This document shows positions 23,049 to 32,906 of a DNA stretch of 64,000 nt, in pieces. Each line of letters opens with the position of its first letter. The stretch's first letter is position 1. The notes under the pieces were generated by a model. The model searched no databases. It saw only the letters and a list, made by a program, of their open reading frames with translations, and was not told the origin of the DNA. Position numbers and translations under genes: made by a program. Origin of the DNA: Pseudoxanthomonas winnipegensis (GTDB lineage: Bacteria; Pseudomonadota; Gammaproteobacteria; Xanthomonadales; Xanthomonadaceae); assembly GCF_004283755.1 (NCBI RefSeq), contig NZ_SHMH01000003.1, forward strand, positions 310,001 through 374,000. Reading direction: 5' to 3'.

Positions 23049-26000
23049 CTCCCCTCGTTGTCACACCGCACCCGATCCTGCTGGATAACCAGCGGAGAGA
23101 ACAGTGGGCCCTCCAGCCCGGCGAAAGCCTGTACGCGTTCCTGCAGCGGCACGTGCCGGACCTGGACGGCAAGCCGTGGCGCGTGACCATCGGCGGCCGC
23201 GAGATCCCTCGGCACATGTGGCACCTGGCCCGGCCGAAGAACGGTCACGTGATTGAGGTGCGCGGCGGCCTGGGCGACAACGCTCTGTACTACATCGCCA
23301 TGGCGGTGCTGATTTACTTCACCGCCGGCGCTGGTGCCACATGGGCCGGTGGCTTGAGTACCGCGCTCGGCGTCAGCACCAGCGTGATCTACAGCGCGGC
23401 ATTCATCGCCGGCTCCATGCTGATCAATGCGGTCCTGGCGCCCAAGCCGCCCAGTGCCAGTGGCGCGGCCTCCAAAGACAGCGTCTACAACATCGGTGCA
23501 GCCCGCAACGCGATGCGGCCCTACGAGCCGTTCGCGCTTGTGTTTGGCGAGGTCCGCAGCACGCCGGATTACCTGGCCCAGCCCTATACCTACTACGAGG
23601 GCAATAAGCAGTACGTGGCAATGCTGTTCCAGCCTGGCCTGAACTGCGAATCGATCGGGCCGCTGTACAACGGCGACGCGCTGCTGAGCAGCTTCGATGG
23701 GGTGTCGACGTGGTACGCCGGATTCCCGGGCATGCCCGAACAGGACATCCCGATCTACAGCAACGTCGACACCATCGACGGAGCGGAGCTGCCCACGACC
23801 AAGGCCTGGGTCCAACGCACGACCAGCGCGAACACGGTGGCGGTGCAGATCAACCTGGAATACATGCTGGGTGGCACCGGCACCAGCGGCAAGGAATACC
23901 AGGTCAGCGAGACGGTCGAGGTGCAATACAGGCCGGTGGGTGCGTCAGCCTGGCAGCCACTGTTGACGCGCACATTCACAAGCAAGGACCAGACCACGGT
24001 CCGTCGCACGACGCTGTCGGCGGACTTGCCGCGCGGCCAGTACGACCTGCAGGCGCGCATCCGCGGCGACGGCAACTACGAGGGCAAGAACCAGCAGACC
24101 AACAAGTTCCAGTGGACCACCCTTGGAAGCGTCCAAGCCGACGATGCCGATTACACGGGCATCCCTCGCATCGGTGTGCGCATCAAGGCTACCGGCCAGC
24201 TCAACGGCTATCCAGACGAAATCCGTGGCGTCGTCCGGGCTGAGCCGTTGCCGATCTGGAATGGCACCACGTGGGCGACCGCAACCGACCGGGCCAGTGG
24301 CCTGTCCAACCCCGGCGCCCAACTGCTCAAGTACGCACGTGGCCACGCGATCGTTAAGGCGGGCAAGACCATCCGCTATGCCGGCCTAGGCCTGACCGAT
24401 GACATGATCGACATCGAAGCCCTCAAGGGCTTCATGCTCCACTGCGCGGCCAATGGCTATACGTACGATTACATCGTCAAGGACGCCAAGTCCCACGACG
24501 AGGTGTGCAACACGATCGCGTTGGCCGGGATGGGCGAGATCAGCTGGGCCGGCGGAAAATTCTCCGTCGTGTGGGCCGGCGCCGACCAGCCCGTCAGCGG
24601 CGTGGTCAACATGGCTACCATCAAGAAGTCTAGCTTCAGGCTCGACTACTCGCTTGTGTCCGCGGCCGACGGCATCGAGTACACCTACTTCGATCGGGAC
24701 ACCTGGTCCAGCCAGACCATCTACGTCAACGCTCCAGGCGTGGAGGTGGCGCTCAATCCGGCCAAGGTATCGGGCGAGGGCGTCACCAGCGCAGTGCACG
24801 CGGCGCGGATGGCCCGGTATCACCTGGCCCAGAGCCTGTACCAATACAAATCGATCAGCTATGACACTGATCTGGAACACATGACCTATAGGCGGATGTC
24901 GGTGCTGCCGCTACAGCATGACATGACCCAGTGGGGTTACGGTGGGCGCCTGACGGCTTCTTCTACCGCGAGCGGTGTCACCAGGCTGTCTCTGGACGAG
25001 GCTGTGCCGCCGCCGGCAGAGGGCAATGCCTACATCGGTGTGCGTGTGCCGGGCGAGCGGGTCTACCGGGTTCTGCAGGTGCGCAGCTTCGGCGCGCAGT
25101 CGCGCGATATCGAGCTGGCCGAACCTTGGCCTGGGGATGCCGCTCTCCCCGGGGTCGAAAAAGAAGCGCATGACTACATCTGGATCTACGACTTCAAGCA
25201 GACCCCGGGCTATCGCGTCCGTGTCACAAGCATCGAGCCTCAGTCGGACCTCAAGGGAGCCAGCATCAGGGTTGTGCCGGAGAGCGATGAGTTCTGGGAT
25301 TATGTGATTGACGGCACGTACCGGAAGCCGGACAACCAGAGTCTGCTGCAGACCAAGCCTACAGCAAGCCACCTGGTGGTGACCGAATCGCTGGTCGTGC
25401 AGGGCGACACCGTCTTCACAGAATTGGTCGCTACCTTCGATGTAAGCGGCCCGGTTGGCGTTACGCGCGCGTACTGTGATACCGATGGCAATGCCGAGTT
25501 GGAGCTGGTCGCAGAGACCACCGGCCGCACGGCGCGCTGGCGCATCCCGGGCGCCGGCACTTATCCGATCACTGTGCGCCCATACAACCTCGATGGTGAG
25601 GCTGGGACTGCCGTCAGCCTGATCTACACAACCCAAGGCGCCGATGCGCCGCCGGTGCTGGTGGACACATTCACGGTCGAAGAGTTGTCGGGAGGCGTTC
25701 GCCGGTACTCTTGGGGCTATAGCGACGACACGATCCAGTCGGCCGACTTCGCCGGCGTGGAGATCCGCTACACCGCCGGGAGCGTCACCGCGCCGGCCTG
25801 GGAGACCATGACGCCGCTCGGAGACACCGGCTACCACGCCGCGGCGTTTGAGGCGGTCCTGCCGGCCTCTGGAACTTGGACGTTTGCCTGCCGCTCGCGC
25901 AACACAAGCGGCACGCTGTCCCCCGATGCCAGGATCGTCACTCAGACGCTCGGCGCGAACCTGGGCGAGCAGCTGGGCGCTATCGGCGACGAAGCCGCCG

Positions 26001-29000
26001 ACGCGAGCCAGAAGGTGACGCAGGAGATCATCGACCGCTTCAACGCCGACGCCGCGGCGATCGCACAGGCCGCGCAGGACGCGACGGACAAGGCCAACGC
26101 CGCGCGCGACGCGGCCATTGCCCACGCGGACGTGATCGGTGCCCAGGTCGCCGACATCATCGGTGCTGATGAGTGGGTGAGCGGCAAGGATTACCCGGCG
26201 GGCGATCTGGTCAAGCACAATGGCACACTGTACCGGGCGCTGCGGGCGAACAACAGCGTCGAGCCCGGCGCGAGCGGCAGCGGCAACGATTGGCAGTCGG
26301 TCGGCAACTACGACTCGCTGGGCGAGGCCGTGGCGGCCAGCATTTCCATGGGTACCGCCAACGCCTCGGCCATCGCCAGCGAGGCCCAGCAACTCGATGC
26401 AGTCCAGGCCCGCATGCCTGCTGGCGCCGGGCAGCTCGCCACCCAGGCGTCAGTACAGGAGGAGGTCAGCGCACGCACTACTGCTGTGCTGAGTGTTGCC
26501 AACAGGACAGCCGCCGTTGAAGCGCGCATGCCCACCGGGACGGACAAGCTCGCGAACGAAGCGCGCGTCGTGGCGGCGGAGACCGCCAGTGCGGGGCGGG
26601 ACACAGCCCTGGGCGAGCGCGTCGATGGTGTTCTCGCCAAGCTGCCCGCTGACGGTGGCCGAGCCGCATCGGAAGCGACGGTGACCGCCTACGACCACGC
26701 CAGCGCGACGCGCGATGAGGCACTCGGTTTGCGCGTGGATGGGGTCACCGCAGCGATGCGGGCGCCTTATGTTGCCGTGCTCGGCTGGGATTTTCAGGGC
26801 ACGCTGTCAGGTTGGCAGACTGCCAACATCTCCACCGCGTTCTTCCCAATCAACGGCGGTGACCACGGCGCCGCTGCTCTGGAGTCGACCAACAACGATC
26901 CTCAGCTGTATCGCATGGATCTCAATTTCAGGGGATCGACGGCTTACATCGTCCGCGCGCTTGTTCGCCGTCGAAACGGATCCGCTCCGTGGGATCTCCG
27001 GTTGTTCTGGGGCACGCCTTCGCACGGGCTGGACGGCAATCATCAGGCAGTCGGCGATCACACCCCGGCGTCTGGTGGTGCGTACGAGGTCGTGACTTGG
27101 GACATGTCAGGCGTCGCCGATTGGCTGGGCAACAACATAACTCAGCTGCGCTTCGATTTTGCTTCAGCAAGCGGTGACATTGCTGACGTTCAGTGGATCT
27201 CCATCGGCACGTATGGATCGTCAACAACTGCGCAGGCCACGAGTCTTTTGCAGTCCCAGGTCGGCGACCCGAACACCGGCCTGGCCGCGAACGCCGCCGC
27301 TATCACCCAGGTGAAAGCGACATCCGCTGGCGGTGGAAATATCTTGCCAAACCCTACCGCGGAGGGCGATCTGACGGGCTGGATCTTCATCGTTAACAAC
27401 TGGAACGCAACGCTCACGCGCAACCTTGCGGCACCGGATTGGGTACCTGGCGGTGGCTCTAACTTTGGCTGGACTGTGGGCGGAACACCCTCAAGCCAAA
27501 GCGTTGTTCGGTCGGCTAGGTTTCCAATCGATAACACCCAGTATTACCAGGCCAGCGTTTATACCGGCGCGCACCGTTGCATGATCAATATGTCGTTGGT
27601 GTTCCTTGACGCCAATGGCAACGGCGTCGATGAGATTTACTCGTCAGTGACCAACAACGCCGAAGCCGCCGGCGGTCGTTCGCTATCTGGGTACAAACGG
27701 CTCTACACCGCGCCGCGCAAACCGCCGGCTAGCGCAGTAGCGGCGACGCTGCAGATTTTTGGTGTCGCGAACGGTGGCAGCGATCCATATGTGTTCCTGA
27801 CGCAGGCGATGGTTGAGGTTGTCACCGCGTCCAAGACTACGCCCTCTAGTTGGTCGCCGAGCAGCCAAGGCGTCGATTCGAAATACGCCTCTGCCACCCA
27901 AGCGCTCAGCGTCAGCCTCAACACCCTGACCGGCCAGTTCAACGCTACGTACACTCTTAGCCTGACAGTGGGAACGCTTGTTTCTGGCTGGCAGTCAGTC
28001 AACAACGGTTCGCGCACGTCTTTCGATGTGCTGGCTGGTTACTTTAACGTGGTGGACCCAGTCGATGCGTCGCACCTGTTGAGCTACAGCGGGGGGAACC
28101 TGACGATCACGGGTGTGATGAAGTCCTCCTTGCTCCAATCGTCTGCGATGGAGATTGGGTCGACTCGCATCCACACCGGGGGCGGGCGTCTTGCGCCGTT
28201 CAGCATCCAAGATGTCTCGTTCTCCAGCATCGACGGTAGCGGGTGGCAGAACTTCACCCAGTCCTGCGATGGCTTCATCGGGCCTGGATACGGCTCCGGA
28301 TATAGCGGGAAGAGGTTTGCTGCACAGCGGATGGATGTCTTCCTGGACGTGCTTTGCGCTGGCAGCCGTAACACAGAGACCCTGGTGCTTGAGGTTCAAT
28401 ACGACGGCGGAGGTTGGACACAGATCACGACGGTCAACATGGATGTAAGCAATAAGGCGATGATCCCACTCTTGCTTCGCTACACCACGCAGGATAGTTG
28501 GAGCACTGTCGCGTTCCGTGCTCGCACGACGCAAGGGAACTCGCAGGCCCTTTCATTGAAGGTGAGCGTTAACAACTACAACCAGTCCAGCAATGCCGCG
28601 GAAAGCAACTCCGGACGCTCCAGGGCTGGCAGCGGCGGAGGGACAACGCCTACGAATCCAACCAACCCTGGGCAGTGCGTCGATTGGGAGACCTCGGTAC
28701 TGCCGGATGGCCGTTACGTGCGCGATCTCCAGGTCGGCGACCTAGTCGAATGCTTCGACGTGGCGACGGGCGAGATCGCCGAGCACCCGCTATTGGCGAT
28801 GGGTGAGGGTGCGGAGGATTGCTTCATTGTCCTGACGCCCAATGGCACAGTGATCCAGTCGCGCTCGACGCCGATGGACATGCGGGATGGGACCGTCTGC
28901 AGGACCGACGACCTAGCGGGCAAGGAGGTCTATGCCCGCGAGGCCGGCTGGGAGGCTTGCCAGACCCACTTCATCGGCCCCAGGCGCGTATGCAAGCCCG

Positions 29001-29086
29001 ACCTGGGCAACCGGATGTTCTTTGCCGGCACAATGGCTACCCGCACGATCGCGACCCACAACATCCAGTACAAGCCGGACCCGTGA
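23045..29086 (+). CDS. Tail tip attachment protein J-like (TipJ) with C-terminal Hint-like domain
   Basis: The 2013-residue protein starts with a beta-grasp gpI-like segment (about 15-80: QPGESLYAFLQRHVPDLDGKPW...) and a membrane-like Gly/Ala stretch (about 85-140), then the J core (YNIGAARNAMRPYEPFALVFGEVRSTPDY). Fibronectin-like segments follow, a coiled coil at about 975-1040, a chitin-binding-like module (EWVSGKDYPAGDLVKHNGTLYRAL, about 1043-1070), three imperfect ARMP repeats, and two jelly-roll-like segments (about 1240-1390 and 1434-1605). The end (Cys1878 to 2013) resembles a hedgehog/intein domain: CVDWETSVLPDGRYVRDLQVGD and a terminal His2005-Asn2006. It determines host binding. ATG 23045 overlaps the K-like stop. 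Confidence 0.9.
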   Translation: MTPLVVTPHPILLDNQRREQWALQPGESLYAFLQRHVPDLDGKPWRVTIGGREIPRHMWHLARPKNGHVIEVRGGLGDNALYYIAMAVLIYFTAGAGATWAGGLSTALGVSTSVIYSAAFIAGSMLINAVLAPKPPSASGAASKDSVYNIGAARNAMRPYEPFALVFGEVRSTPDYLAQPYTYYEGNKQYVAMLFQPGLNCESIGPLYNGDALLSSFDGVSTWYAGFPGMPEQDIPIYSNVDTIDGAELPTTKAWVQRTTSANTVAVQINLEYMLGGTGTSGKEYQVSETVEVQYRPVGASAWQPLLTRTFTSKDQTTVRRTTLSADLPRGQYDLQARIRGDGNYEGKNQQTNKFQWTTLGSVQADDADYTGIPRIGVRIKATGQLNGYPDEIRGVVRAEPLPIWNGTTWATATDRASGLSNPGAQLLKYARGHAIVKAGKTIRYAGLGLTDDMIDIEALKGFMLHCAANGYTYDYIVKDAKSHDEVCNTIALAGMGEISWAGGKFSVVWAGADQPVSGVVNMATIKKSSFRLDYSLVSAADGIEYTYFDRDTWSSQTIYVNAPGVEVALNPAKVSGEGVTSAVHAARMARYHLAQSLYQYKSISYDTDLEHMTYRRMSVLPLQHDMTQWGYGGRLTASSTASGVTRLSLDEAVPPPAEGNAYIGVRVPGERVYRVLQVRSFGAQSRDIELAEPWPGDAALPGVEKEAHDYIWIYDFKQTPGYRVRVTSIEPQSDLKGASIRVVPESDEFWDYVIDGTYRKPDNQSLLQTKPTASHLVVTESLVVQGDTVFTELVATFDVSGPVGVTRAYCDTDGNAELELVAETTGRTARWRIPGAGTYPITVRPYNLDGEAGTAVSLIYTTQGADAPPVLVDTFTVEELSGGVRRYSWGYSDDTIQSADFAGVEIRYTAGSVTAPAWETMTPLGDTGYHAAAFEAVLPASGTWTFACRSRNTSGTLSPDARIVTQTLGANLGEQLGAIGDEAADASQKVTQEIIDRFNADAAAIAQAAQDATDKANAARDAAIAHADVIGAQVADIIGADEWVSGKDYPAGDLVKHNGTLYRALRANNSVEPGASGSGNDWQSVGNYDSLGEAVAASISMGTANASAIASEAQQLDAVQARMPAGAGQLATQASVQEEVSARTTAVLSVANRTAAVEARMPTGTDKLANEARVVAAETASAGRDTALGERVDGVLAKLPADGGRAASEATVTAYDHASATRDEALGLRVDGVTAAMRAPYVAVLGWDFQGTLSGWQTANISTAFFPINGGDHGAAALESTNNDPQLYRMDLNFRGSTAYIVRALVRRRNGSAPWDLRLFWGTPSHGLDGNHQAVGDHTPASGGAYEVVTWDMSGVADWLGNNITQLRFDFASASGDIADVQWISIGTYGSSTTAQATSLLQSQVGDPNTGLAANAAAITQVKATSAGGGNILPNPTAEGDLTGWIFIVNNWNATLTRNLAAPDWVPGGGSNFGWTVGGTPSSQSVVRSARFPIDNTQYYQASVYTGAHRCMINMSLVFLDANGNGVDEIYSSVTNNAEAAGGRSLSGYKRLYTAPRKPPASAVAATLQIFGVANGGSDPYVFLTQAMVEVVTASKTTPSSWSPSSQGVDSKYASATQALSVSLNTLTGQFNATYTLSLTVGTLVSGWQSVNNGSRTSFDVLAGYFNVVDPVDASHLLSYSGGNLTITGVMKSSLLQSSAMEIGSTRIHTGGGRLAPFSIQDVSFSSIDGSGWQNFTQSCDGFIGPGYGSGYSGKRFAAQRMDVFLDVLCAGSRNTETLVLEVQYDGGGWTQITTVNMDVSNKAMIPLLLRYTTQDSWSTVAFRARTTQGNSQALSLKVSVNNYNQSSNAAESNSGRSRAGSGGGTTPTNPTNPGQCVDWETSVLPDGRYVRDLQVGDLVECFDVATGEIAEHPLLAMGEGAEDCFIVLTPNGTVIQSRSTPMDMRDGTVCRTDDLAGKEVYAREAGWEACQTHFIGPRRVCKPDLGNRMFFAGTMATRTIATHNIQYKPDP

Positions 29087-29131
29087 CTGGCCGTCGCAAT
29101 CCGGGAGACCGCCAGCCGGCATCATGCCGGC

Positions 29132-29470
29132 ATGAAGACGAACCCTGGAAAGGCGCAATGGGCAGTTCGCCGAGCGGTCGAATTGGAACGACAGGCTGCC
29201 GAGCTGGCAGGTGAGGCCGGTGGTGAGCAGGTCGCAATGCTCTTGGATCGCGTGGACGGCGGGTGGTTCGCTCGCCTGGAGTGCCAGAAGGGCGGAGTCA
29301 GCGAGCCGTTGGTCACGAGGCGCTGCTCGAGCTACGAGGCCGGCAAGCGCGGGTGCGAGCTGTGGGCAGCCCGGCACGAGGCCAGGCTGCGTGCGGAGGT
29401 GGCGGAGAAGATACGGAACCGCCCTGTGCACAATGGCGCCGGCGGGTGGAGTCGGCCCGGGGAGAAGTGA
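29132..29470 (+). CDS. Hypothetical protein after tail genes
   Basis: The 112-residue product (KTNPGKAQWAVRRAVELERQAAELAGEAGGEQVAMLLDRVDGGWFARLECQKGG...) is rich in Arg, Glu and Ala, probably helical, and has no recognised domain. A GCCGGCATCATGCCGGC palindrome ends one base before its ATG and could hide the ribosome binding site or be an operator. It is the last gene before the terminator at 29577 and is probably the last gene of the prophage late transcript. Confidence 0.55.
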   Translation: MKTNPGKAQWAVRRAVELERQAAELAGEAGGEQVAMLLDRVDGGWFARLECQKGGVSEPLVTRRCSSYEAGKRGCELWAARHEARLRAEVAEKIRNRPVHNGAGGWSRPGEK

Positions 29471-29977
29471 CCGGGTAGCGGCTGGGCATCCCAGAATCTC
29501 CCCAGATTTCCCGGAAACCTCGCAGCGGCGGCCTTATAGATTCCGGCTCCGGGCACCAAGTGGCATGCACAGGTGAAAAGCCCCGAGAGATCGGGGCTTT
29601 GTCGTTTGAGCGCGCGTTGCGAAGGCGATCTCATGCGGTGCGGGCCTGTTCGAGCTTCGTGCGGCGTGGCTGCGCTGTCTCATGATCCGATGTTGACGAT
29701 CGGAGGGCTAGGTTGGCTTGTGTTCCTGGCCTCTGGAGCGCCCCGATGAGCGCGATGCGCTTGTGCTGCCGCCGTATCGCGCGAGCGGCGCCGAGCAACC
29801 GCCGGAAAAGGACGGAAATGCGAGCGTCGAGACGGGTTCGGCTCACCGCGAGCGGCCAGGGCACTTTGTCCGGTGTGCGAAGGAACTGGGTTCCGTCTGC
29901 CGTTGGTGAGGAACTCATCCCCGCAACCCGAAGCCGTTGGCTGCGCCGAATTCCGAGACGGACGTTAGGAGAACGCG
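29471..29977. other. Right prophage border region, no firm gene
   Basis: This 507-base stretch holds a strong hairpin terminator (29577-29600) and then DNA without a convincing gene up to the host-type gene at 29978. A 95-codon minus-strand frame (29631-29918) is open but shows no family and no good ribosome binding site. The attachment site should lie here, but its sister copy is outside the window, so it cannot be placed. Confidence 0.5.
29577..29600 (+). terminator. Intrinsic terminator at end of prophage late genes
   Basis: AAAGCCCCGA (29577-29586) and TCGGGGCTTT (29591-29600) form a perfect ten-pair stem with loop GAGA; the A and T runs in the arms make it work in both directions. Confidence 0.85.
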
Positions 29978-30376
29978 ATGAGCATGAAGACCAGGTTCAA
30001 CGCCATGGCCAAGAAGGCGGCCTACGCCGCGGGCACGCCCTGGGCCTTCGGGACGGCGGCGCTGGCGGTGGTGCTCTGGGGCTGCAGCGGTCCGGTGTTC
30101 GGGTTCAACGACACCTGGCAGCTGGTCATCAATACCAGCACCACGATCATCACCTTTCTGATGGTGTTCCTGATCCAGCACACCCAGAACGCCGATACGG
30201 CGGCGATGCAGATCAAGATCGACGAGCTGATCAATGCGACGCGCGGCGCGAACAATGCCCTGCTGGATCTTGAGGAACTGGACGAGCAGGCGCTGGAAGA
30301 GCTGCGCAAGAAGTACGAGGAGTTGGCCAGAGAGGCGCGGGATCGAATGGGTCGGACCCGCTCGGATACGACCTGA
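29978..30376 (+). CDS. Low-affinity iron permease family membrane protein
   Basis: The 132-residue product has two membrane segments (FGTAALAVVLWGCSGPVFGF and LVINTSTTIITFLMVFLIQHTQN) joined by FNDTWQ, followed by a charged cytoplasmic helix (DTAAMQIKIDELINATRGANNALLDLEELDEQALEELRKKYEELA). This is the pattern of the bacterial PF04120 'iron permease' family; the ISTTIITFLMVFLIQ...QNRD-like signature is clear. Despite the name, iron transport is not shown for short bacterial members. AGGAGAACGCG sets the start. It stands alone and marks the return to host DNA. Confidence 0.85.
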   Translation: MSMKTRFNAMAKKAAYAAGTPWAFGTAALAVVLWGCSGPVFGFNDTWQLVINTSTTIITFLMVFLIQHTQNADTAAMQIKIDELINATRGANNALLDLEELDEQALEELRKKYEELAREARDRMGRTRSDTT

Positions 30377-30665
30377 GCGTCGATGTCTCTTCGAGTGCCT
30401 ATAGCGCCTTGACTAGGTGCGGTGCAATTTTCGCGACGCTGTTAAAAGCAGCTCAGCGTTTCCACTACATTCCCGCGCCAATCCGTAACGCGCCCGGGTC
30501 CAGGGTGGATTCGACCTGCCCCGATGCGCACGATGCCGAACAGGCGTCGTCAACCTTCGGCCTGACCGCGTTCGATACAAGCCGAGATCAGGGACGCGCA
30601 AAGGCGCGCTGGGCAATTCCGCACCGACCGGCGCTCGTTCTGCGCCCTGCATCAGGAGTGACGCC

Positions 30666-30983
30666 ATGATATCCCGCACCGCCGACGACAAGCCCCACAC
30701 CGATCTGAAGAACCCGGACGCCAAGCACGACGAGGCGCTGGAGGAAACCTTTCCGGCAAGCGACCCGATCTCGCCCTTCGTGCCGGCGGTGAGAGACGAG
30801 GGCAACGAGGAACATCGCGACGTCGCCAATGCGCACAGCGACCATGCCAAGGGCCACACGCCGGACAAGGTGCTCAACGACGAAAAGGCGCTGCGCAAAC
30901 ACCGTGACAAGCCGGAGGATCCCAAGCAGTCGCCGGTCGACCCCGAGCATGACTATTCCGACCCCAGCGGGCAGCGTGACTGA
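30666..30983 (+). CDS. Small acidic protein with DEALEETFPASDP motif
   Basis: The 105-residue product is hydrophilic, without hydrophobic core, and contains DEALEETFPASDPIS, a motif of a widespread family of small uncharacterised proteobacterial proteins. The rest is rich in Asp, Lys, His and Glu, and is probably disordered. AGGAGTGACGCC precedes the ATG. Such proteins are often stress-induced, but the function is unknown. A likely terminator follows at 30997. Confidence 0.7.
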   Translation: MISRTADDKPHTDLKNPDAKHDEALEETFPASDPISPFVPAVRDEGNEEHRDVANAHSDHAKGHTPDKVLNDEKALRKHRDKPEDPKQSPVDPEHDYSDPSGQRD

Positions 30984-31306
30984 CCGCGTTTGGTCGAGCC
31001 GCCCGATCAAGGGCGGTTCTTGTGACGCTCCGACGCGATCGCGCCGGGGCGAGGGGAGCCCCACAGTCGACCGCAGTCTTCCCGCAGCGCCGAGCGCCAC
31101 TGCATGTGAAGCGCACACCATCTCGCGCTAGTCTTCTGACGGACCTGTCACCCCGTGACGCGCACGAACACGTGGTCTGAACATCGGCCTCACGCGCCGT
31201 GGCCGGGGATCGGGCGAGGCTAGCGGTCAGCTTCGATTGTCGAACGGGCGGCCACGCCATCCGTCTCGCGTCCGCCATCCCACCCAGCTGGAAGGAACAG
31301 CCAGGC
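30984..31306. other. Gap before paoABC
   Basis: Apart from the terminator at its start, this 323-base stretch shows no gene. A GTCACCCCGTGAC palindrome lies at 31147-31159 and may be an operator for the following operon; no clear -10/-35 pair is seen. Confidence 0.4.
30997..31020 (+). terminator. Probable terminator
   Basis: AGCCGCCC (30997-31004), loop GATCAA and GGGCGGTT (31011-31018) form an eight-pair stem with one G-T pair, followed by CTTGTG. The T run is weak. Confidence 0.6.
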
Positions 31307-31957
31307 ATGAATCCCTCATTCGACGTGAAACTCACGCGCCGCGATCTGCTGATCACCGGCGCCGTCTCGACGGCCGGCGCCGCCTCGGCCAGTCTGCCGT
31401 CCACCGCGCAGGCCATGGCCGCGCCGGCCGCGCCGGAGAAGATCAGCAAGCTGCGGGTCGCCTTCGAGGTTAACGGCAAGCCGGTCACGCTCGAAGTCGA
31501 TACGCGCACCACGCTGCTGGACGCGCTGCGCGAGCATCTCAAGCTGACCGGCACCAAGAAGGGCTGCGACCACGGCCAGTGCGGCGCCTGCACGGCGCTG
31601 GTGGACGGGCGCCGCATCAATACCTGCCTGAGCTTCGCCGTGATGCACGAGGGCAGCAAGGTCACCACCATCGAAGGCCTGGGCCAGCCGGGCAACCTGC
31701 ATCCGATGCAGGCCGCCTTCGTCAAGCACGATGGCTATCAGTGCGGCTATTGCACGCCTGGGCAGATCTGCTCGGCGGTGGCGGTGCTGGACGAGATCAA
31801 GCAGGGCGTGCCCAGCCATGTCACCGGCGATCTTGAGGCCAGGCCCAAGTTCACGGTCGACGAGGTGCGCGAGCGCATGAGCGGCAACATCTGCCGCTGC
31901 GGTGCGTATTCCAACATCGTCGAGGCGATGAGCGACGTGGCGGGAGAGCGCGCATGA
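31307..31957 (+). CDS. paoA: Periplasmic aldehyde oxidoreductase, iron-sulfur subunit PaoA
   Basis: The 216-residue precursor starts with a twin-arginine signal ([18 protein letters not shown], Arg11-Arg12), then a plant-type 2Fe-2S domain ([21 protein letters not shown]) and a helical 2Fe-2S domain (CGYCTPGQ...NICRCGAY). It carries electrons in the PaoABC xanthine-oxidase-family enzyme, which oxidises aldehydes, aromatic ones in E. coli, in the periplasm. Tat export fits a complex folded with its cofactor in the cytoplasm; only this subunit has the signal. The start is set by GGAAGGAAC upstream. It overlaps paoB by ATGA. Confidence 0.9.
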   Translation: MNPSFDVKLTRRDLLITGAVSTAGAASASLPSTAQAMAAPAAPEKISKLRVAFEVNGKPVTLEVDTRTTLLDALREHLKLTGTKKGCDHGQCGACTALVDGRRINTCLSFAVMHEGSKVTTIEGLGQPGNLHPMQAAFVKHDGYQCGYCTPGQICSAVAVLDEIKQGVPSHVTGDLEARPKFTVDEVRERMSGNICRCGAYSNIVEAMSDVAGERA

Positions 31958-32904
31958 AGGCCTTTTCCTACGAGCGTGCTGGATCGGCCAAGGACGCCGC
32001 TGCCGCGCTGCTGAAGACGCCGAACGCCAAGTTCATCGCCGGCGGCACCAACCTGATCGACCTGATGAAGCTGCAGATCGAGACGCCCACCCACCTGGTG
32101 GACGTCAACGGCGTCGGGCTGGATCGCATCGAGGCCACCGACGAAGGCGGCCTGCGCATCGGCGCGCTGGTGCGCAACACGGACCTGGCCGCCGACAAGG
32201 TCGTGCGTCGCGACTACCCGCTGCTGTCGCGCGCCCTGGTGTCCGGCGCCTCGGGCCAGCTGCGCAACAAGGCGACCACGGCCGGCAACCTGCTGCAGCG
32301 CACGCGTTGCCCGTACTTCTACGACACCGCCCAGGCCTGCAACAAGCGCATGCCCGGCAGCGGCTGCGCGGCGATCGAGGGCTTCAACCGGACCCTCGCC
32401 GTCGTTGGCGCCAGCCCGGCCTGCATCGCCACCCACCCCAGCGACATGGCCGTGGCCATGCGCGCGCTGGACGCGACGGTGGAGACCACCAACGCCGAGG
32501 GCAAGACCCGGCGCATTCCGCTGGATCTTCTGTATCGCGCGCCGGGCACCACGCCGCATCTGGAAACCACGCTGGAGCGCGGCGAGTTCATCACCGCCGT
32601 GACCCTGCCCAAGCCGGTCGGCGGCACGCAGGTCTATCACAAGGTGCGCGACCGCGCGTCCTACGCCTTCGCGCTGGTGTCGGTGGCGGCGATCGTGCAG
32701 CGCGACGGAAGCGGCGCGGTGGCGCTGGGTGGTGTGGCGCACAAGCCTTGGCGCAAGCCGGAGGCCGACGCGGCCATGCCGCAGGGGGTCAAGGCCGTGG
32801 TCGATCAGCTGCTGGCCGGTGCCAAGACATCCGAACACAACGCCTTCAAGCTGCCGCTGGTCGAGCGTGCACTGGGCGCGATCCTGGCCGAAGCGAGGGC
32901 CTGA
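31954..32904 (+). CDS. paoB: Aldehyde oxidoreductase, FAD subunit PaoB
   Basis: The 316-residue protein is a CO-dehydrogenase-type flavoprotein: [15 protein letters not shown] near the start binds FAD, and [19 protein letters not shown]...[14 protein letters not shown] supplies the cysteines of the extra 4Fe-4S cluster typical of Pao[18 protein letters not shown] is the conserved C-terminal FAD segment. It passes electrons from PaoA to FAD and then to an acceptor. It lies between the other two subunit genes, two bases before paoC. Confidence 0.9.
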   Translation: MKAFSYERAGSAKDAAAALLKTPNAKFIAGGTNLIDLMKLQIETPTHLVDVNGVGLDRIEATDEGGLRIGALVRNTDLAADKVVRRDYPLLSRALVSGASGQLRNKATTAGNLLQRTRCPYFYDTAQACNKRMPGSGCAAIEGFNRTLAVVGASPACIATHPSDMAVAMRALDATVETTNAEGKTRRIPLDLLYRAPGTTPHLETTLERGEFITAVTLPKPVGGTQVYHKVRDRASYAFALVSVAAIVQRDGSGAVALGGVAHKPWRKPEADAAMPQGVKAVVDQLLAGAKTSEHNAFKLPLVERALGAILAEARA

Positions 32905-32906
32905 GC

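Noticed and set aside
29631-29918. Minus-strand frame of 95 codons in the right border region
   Set aside because: No ribosome binding site, no family, Arg-rich sequence typical of a random frame in GC-rich DNA.
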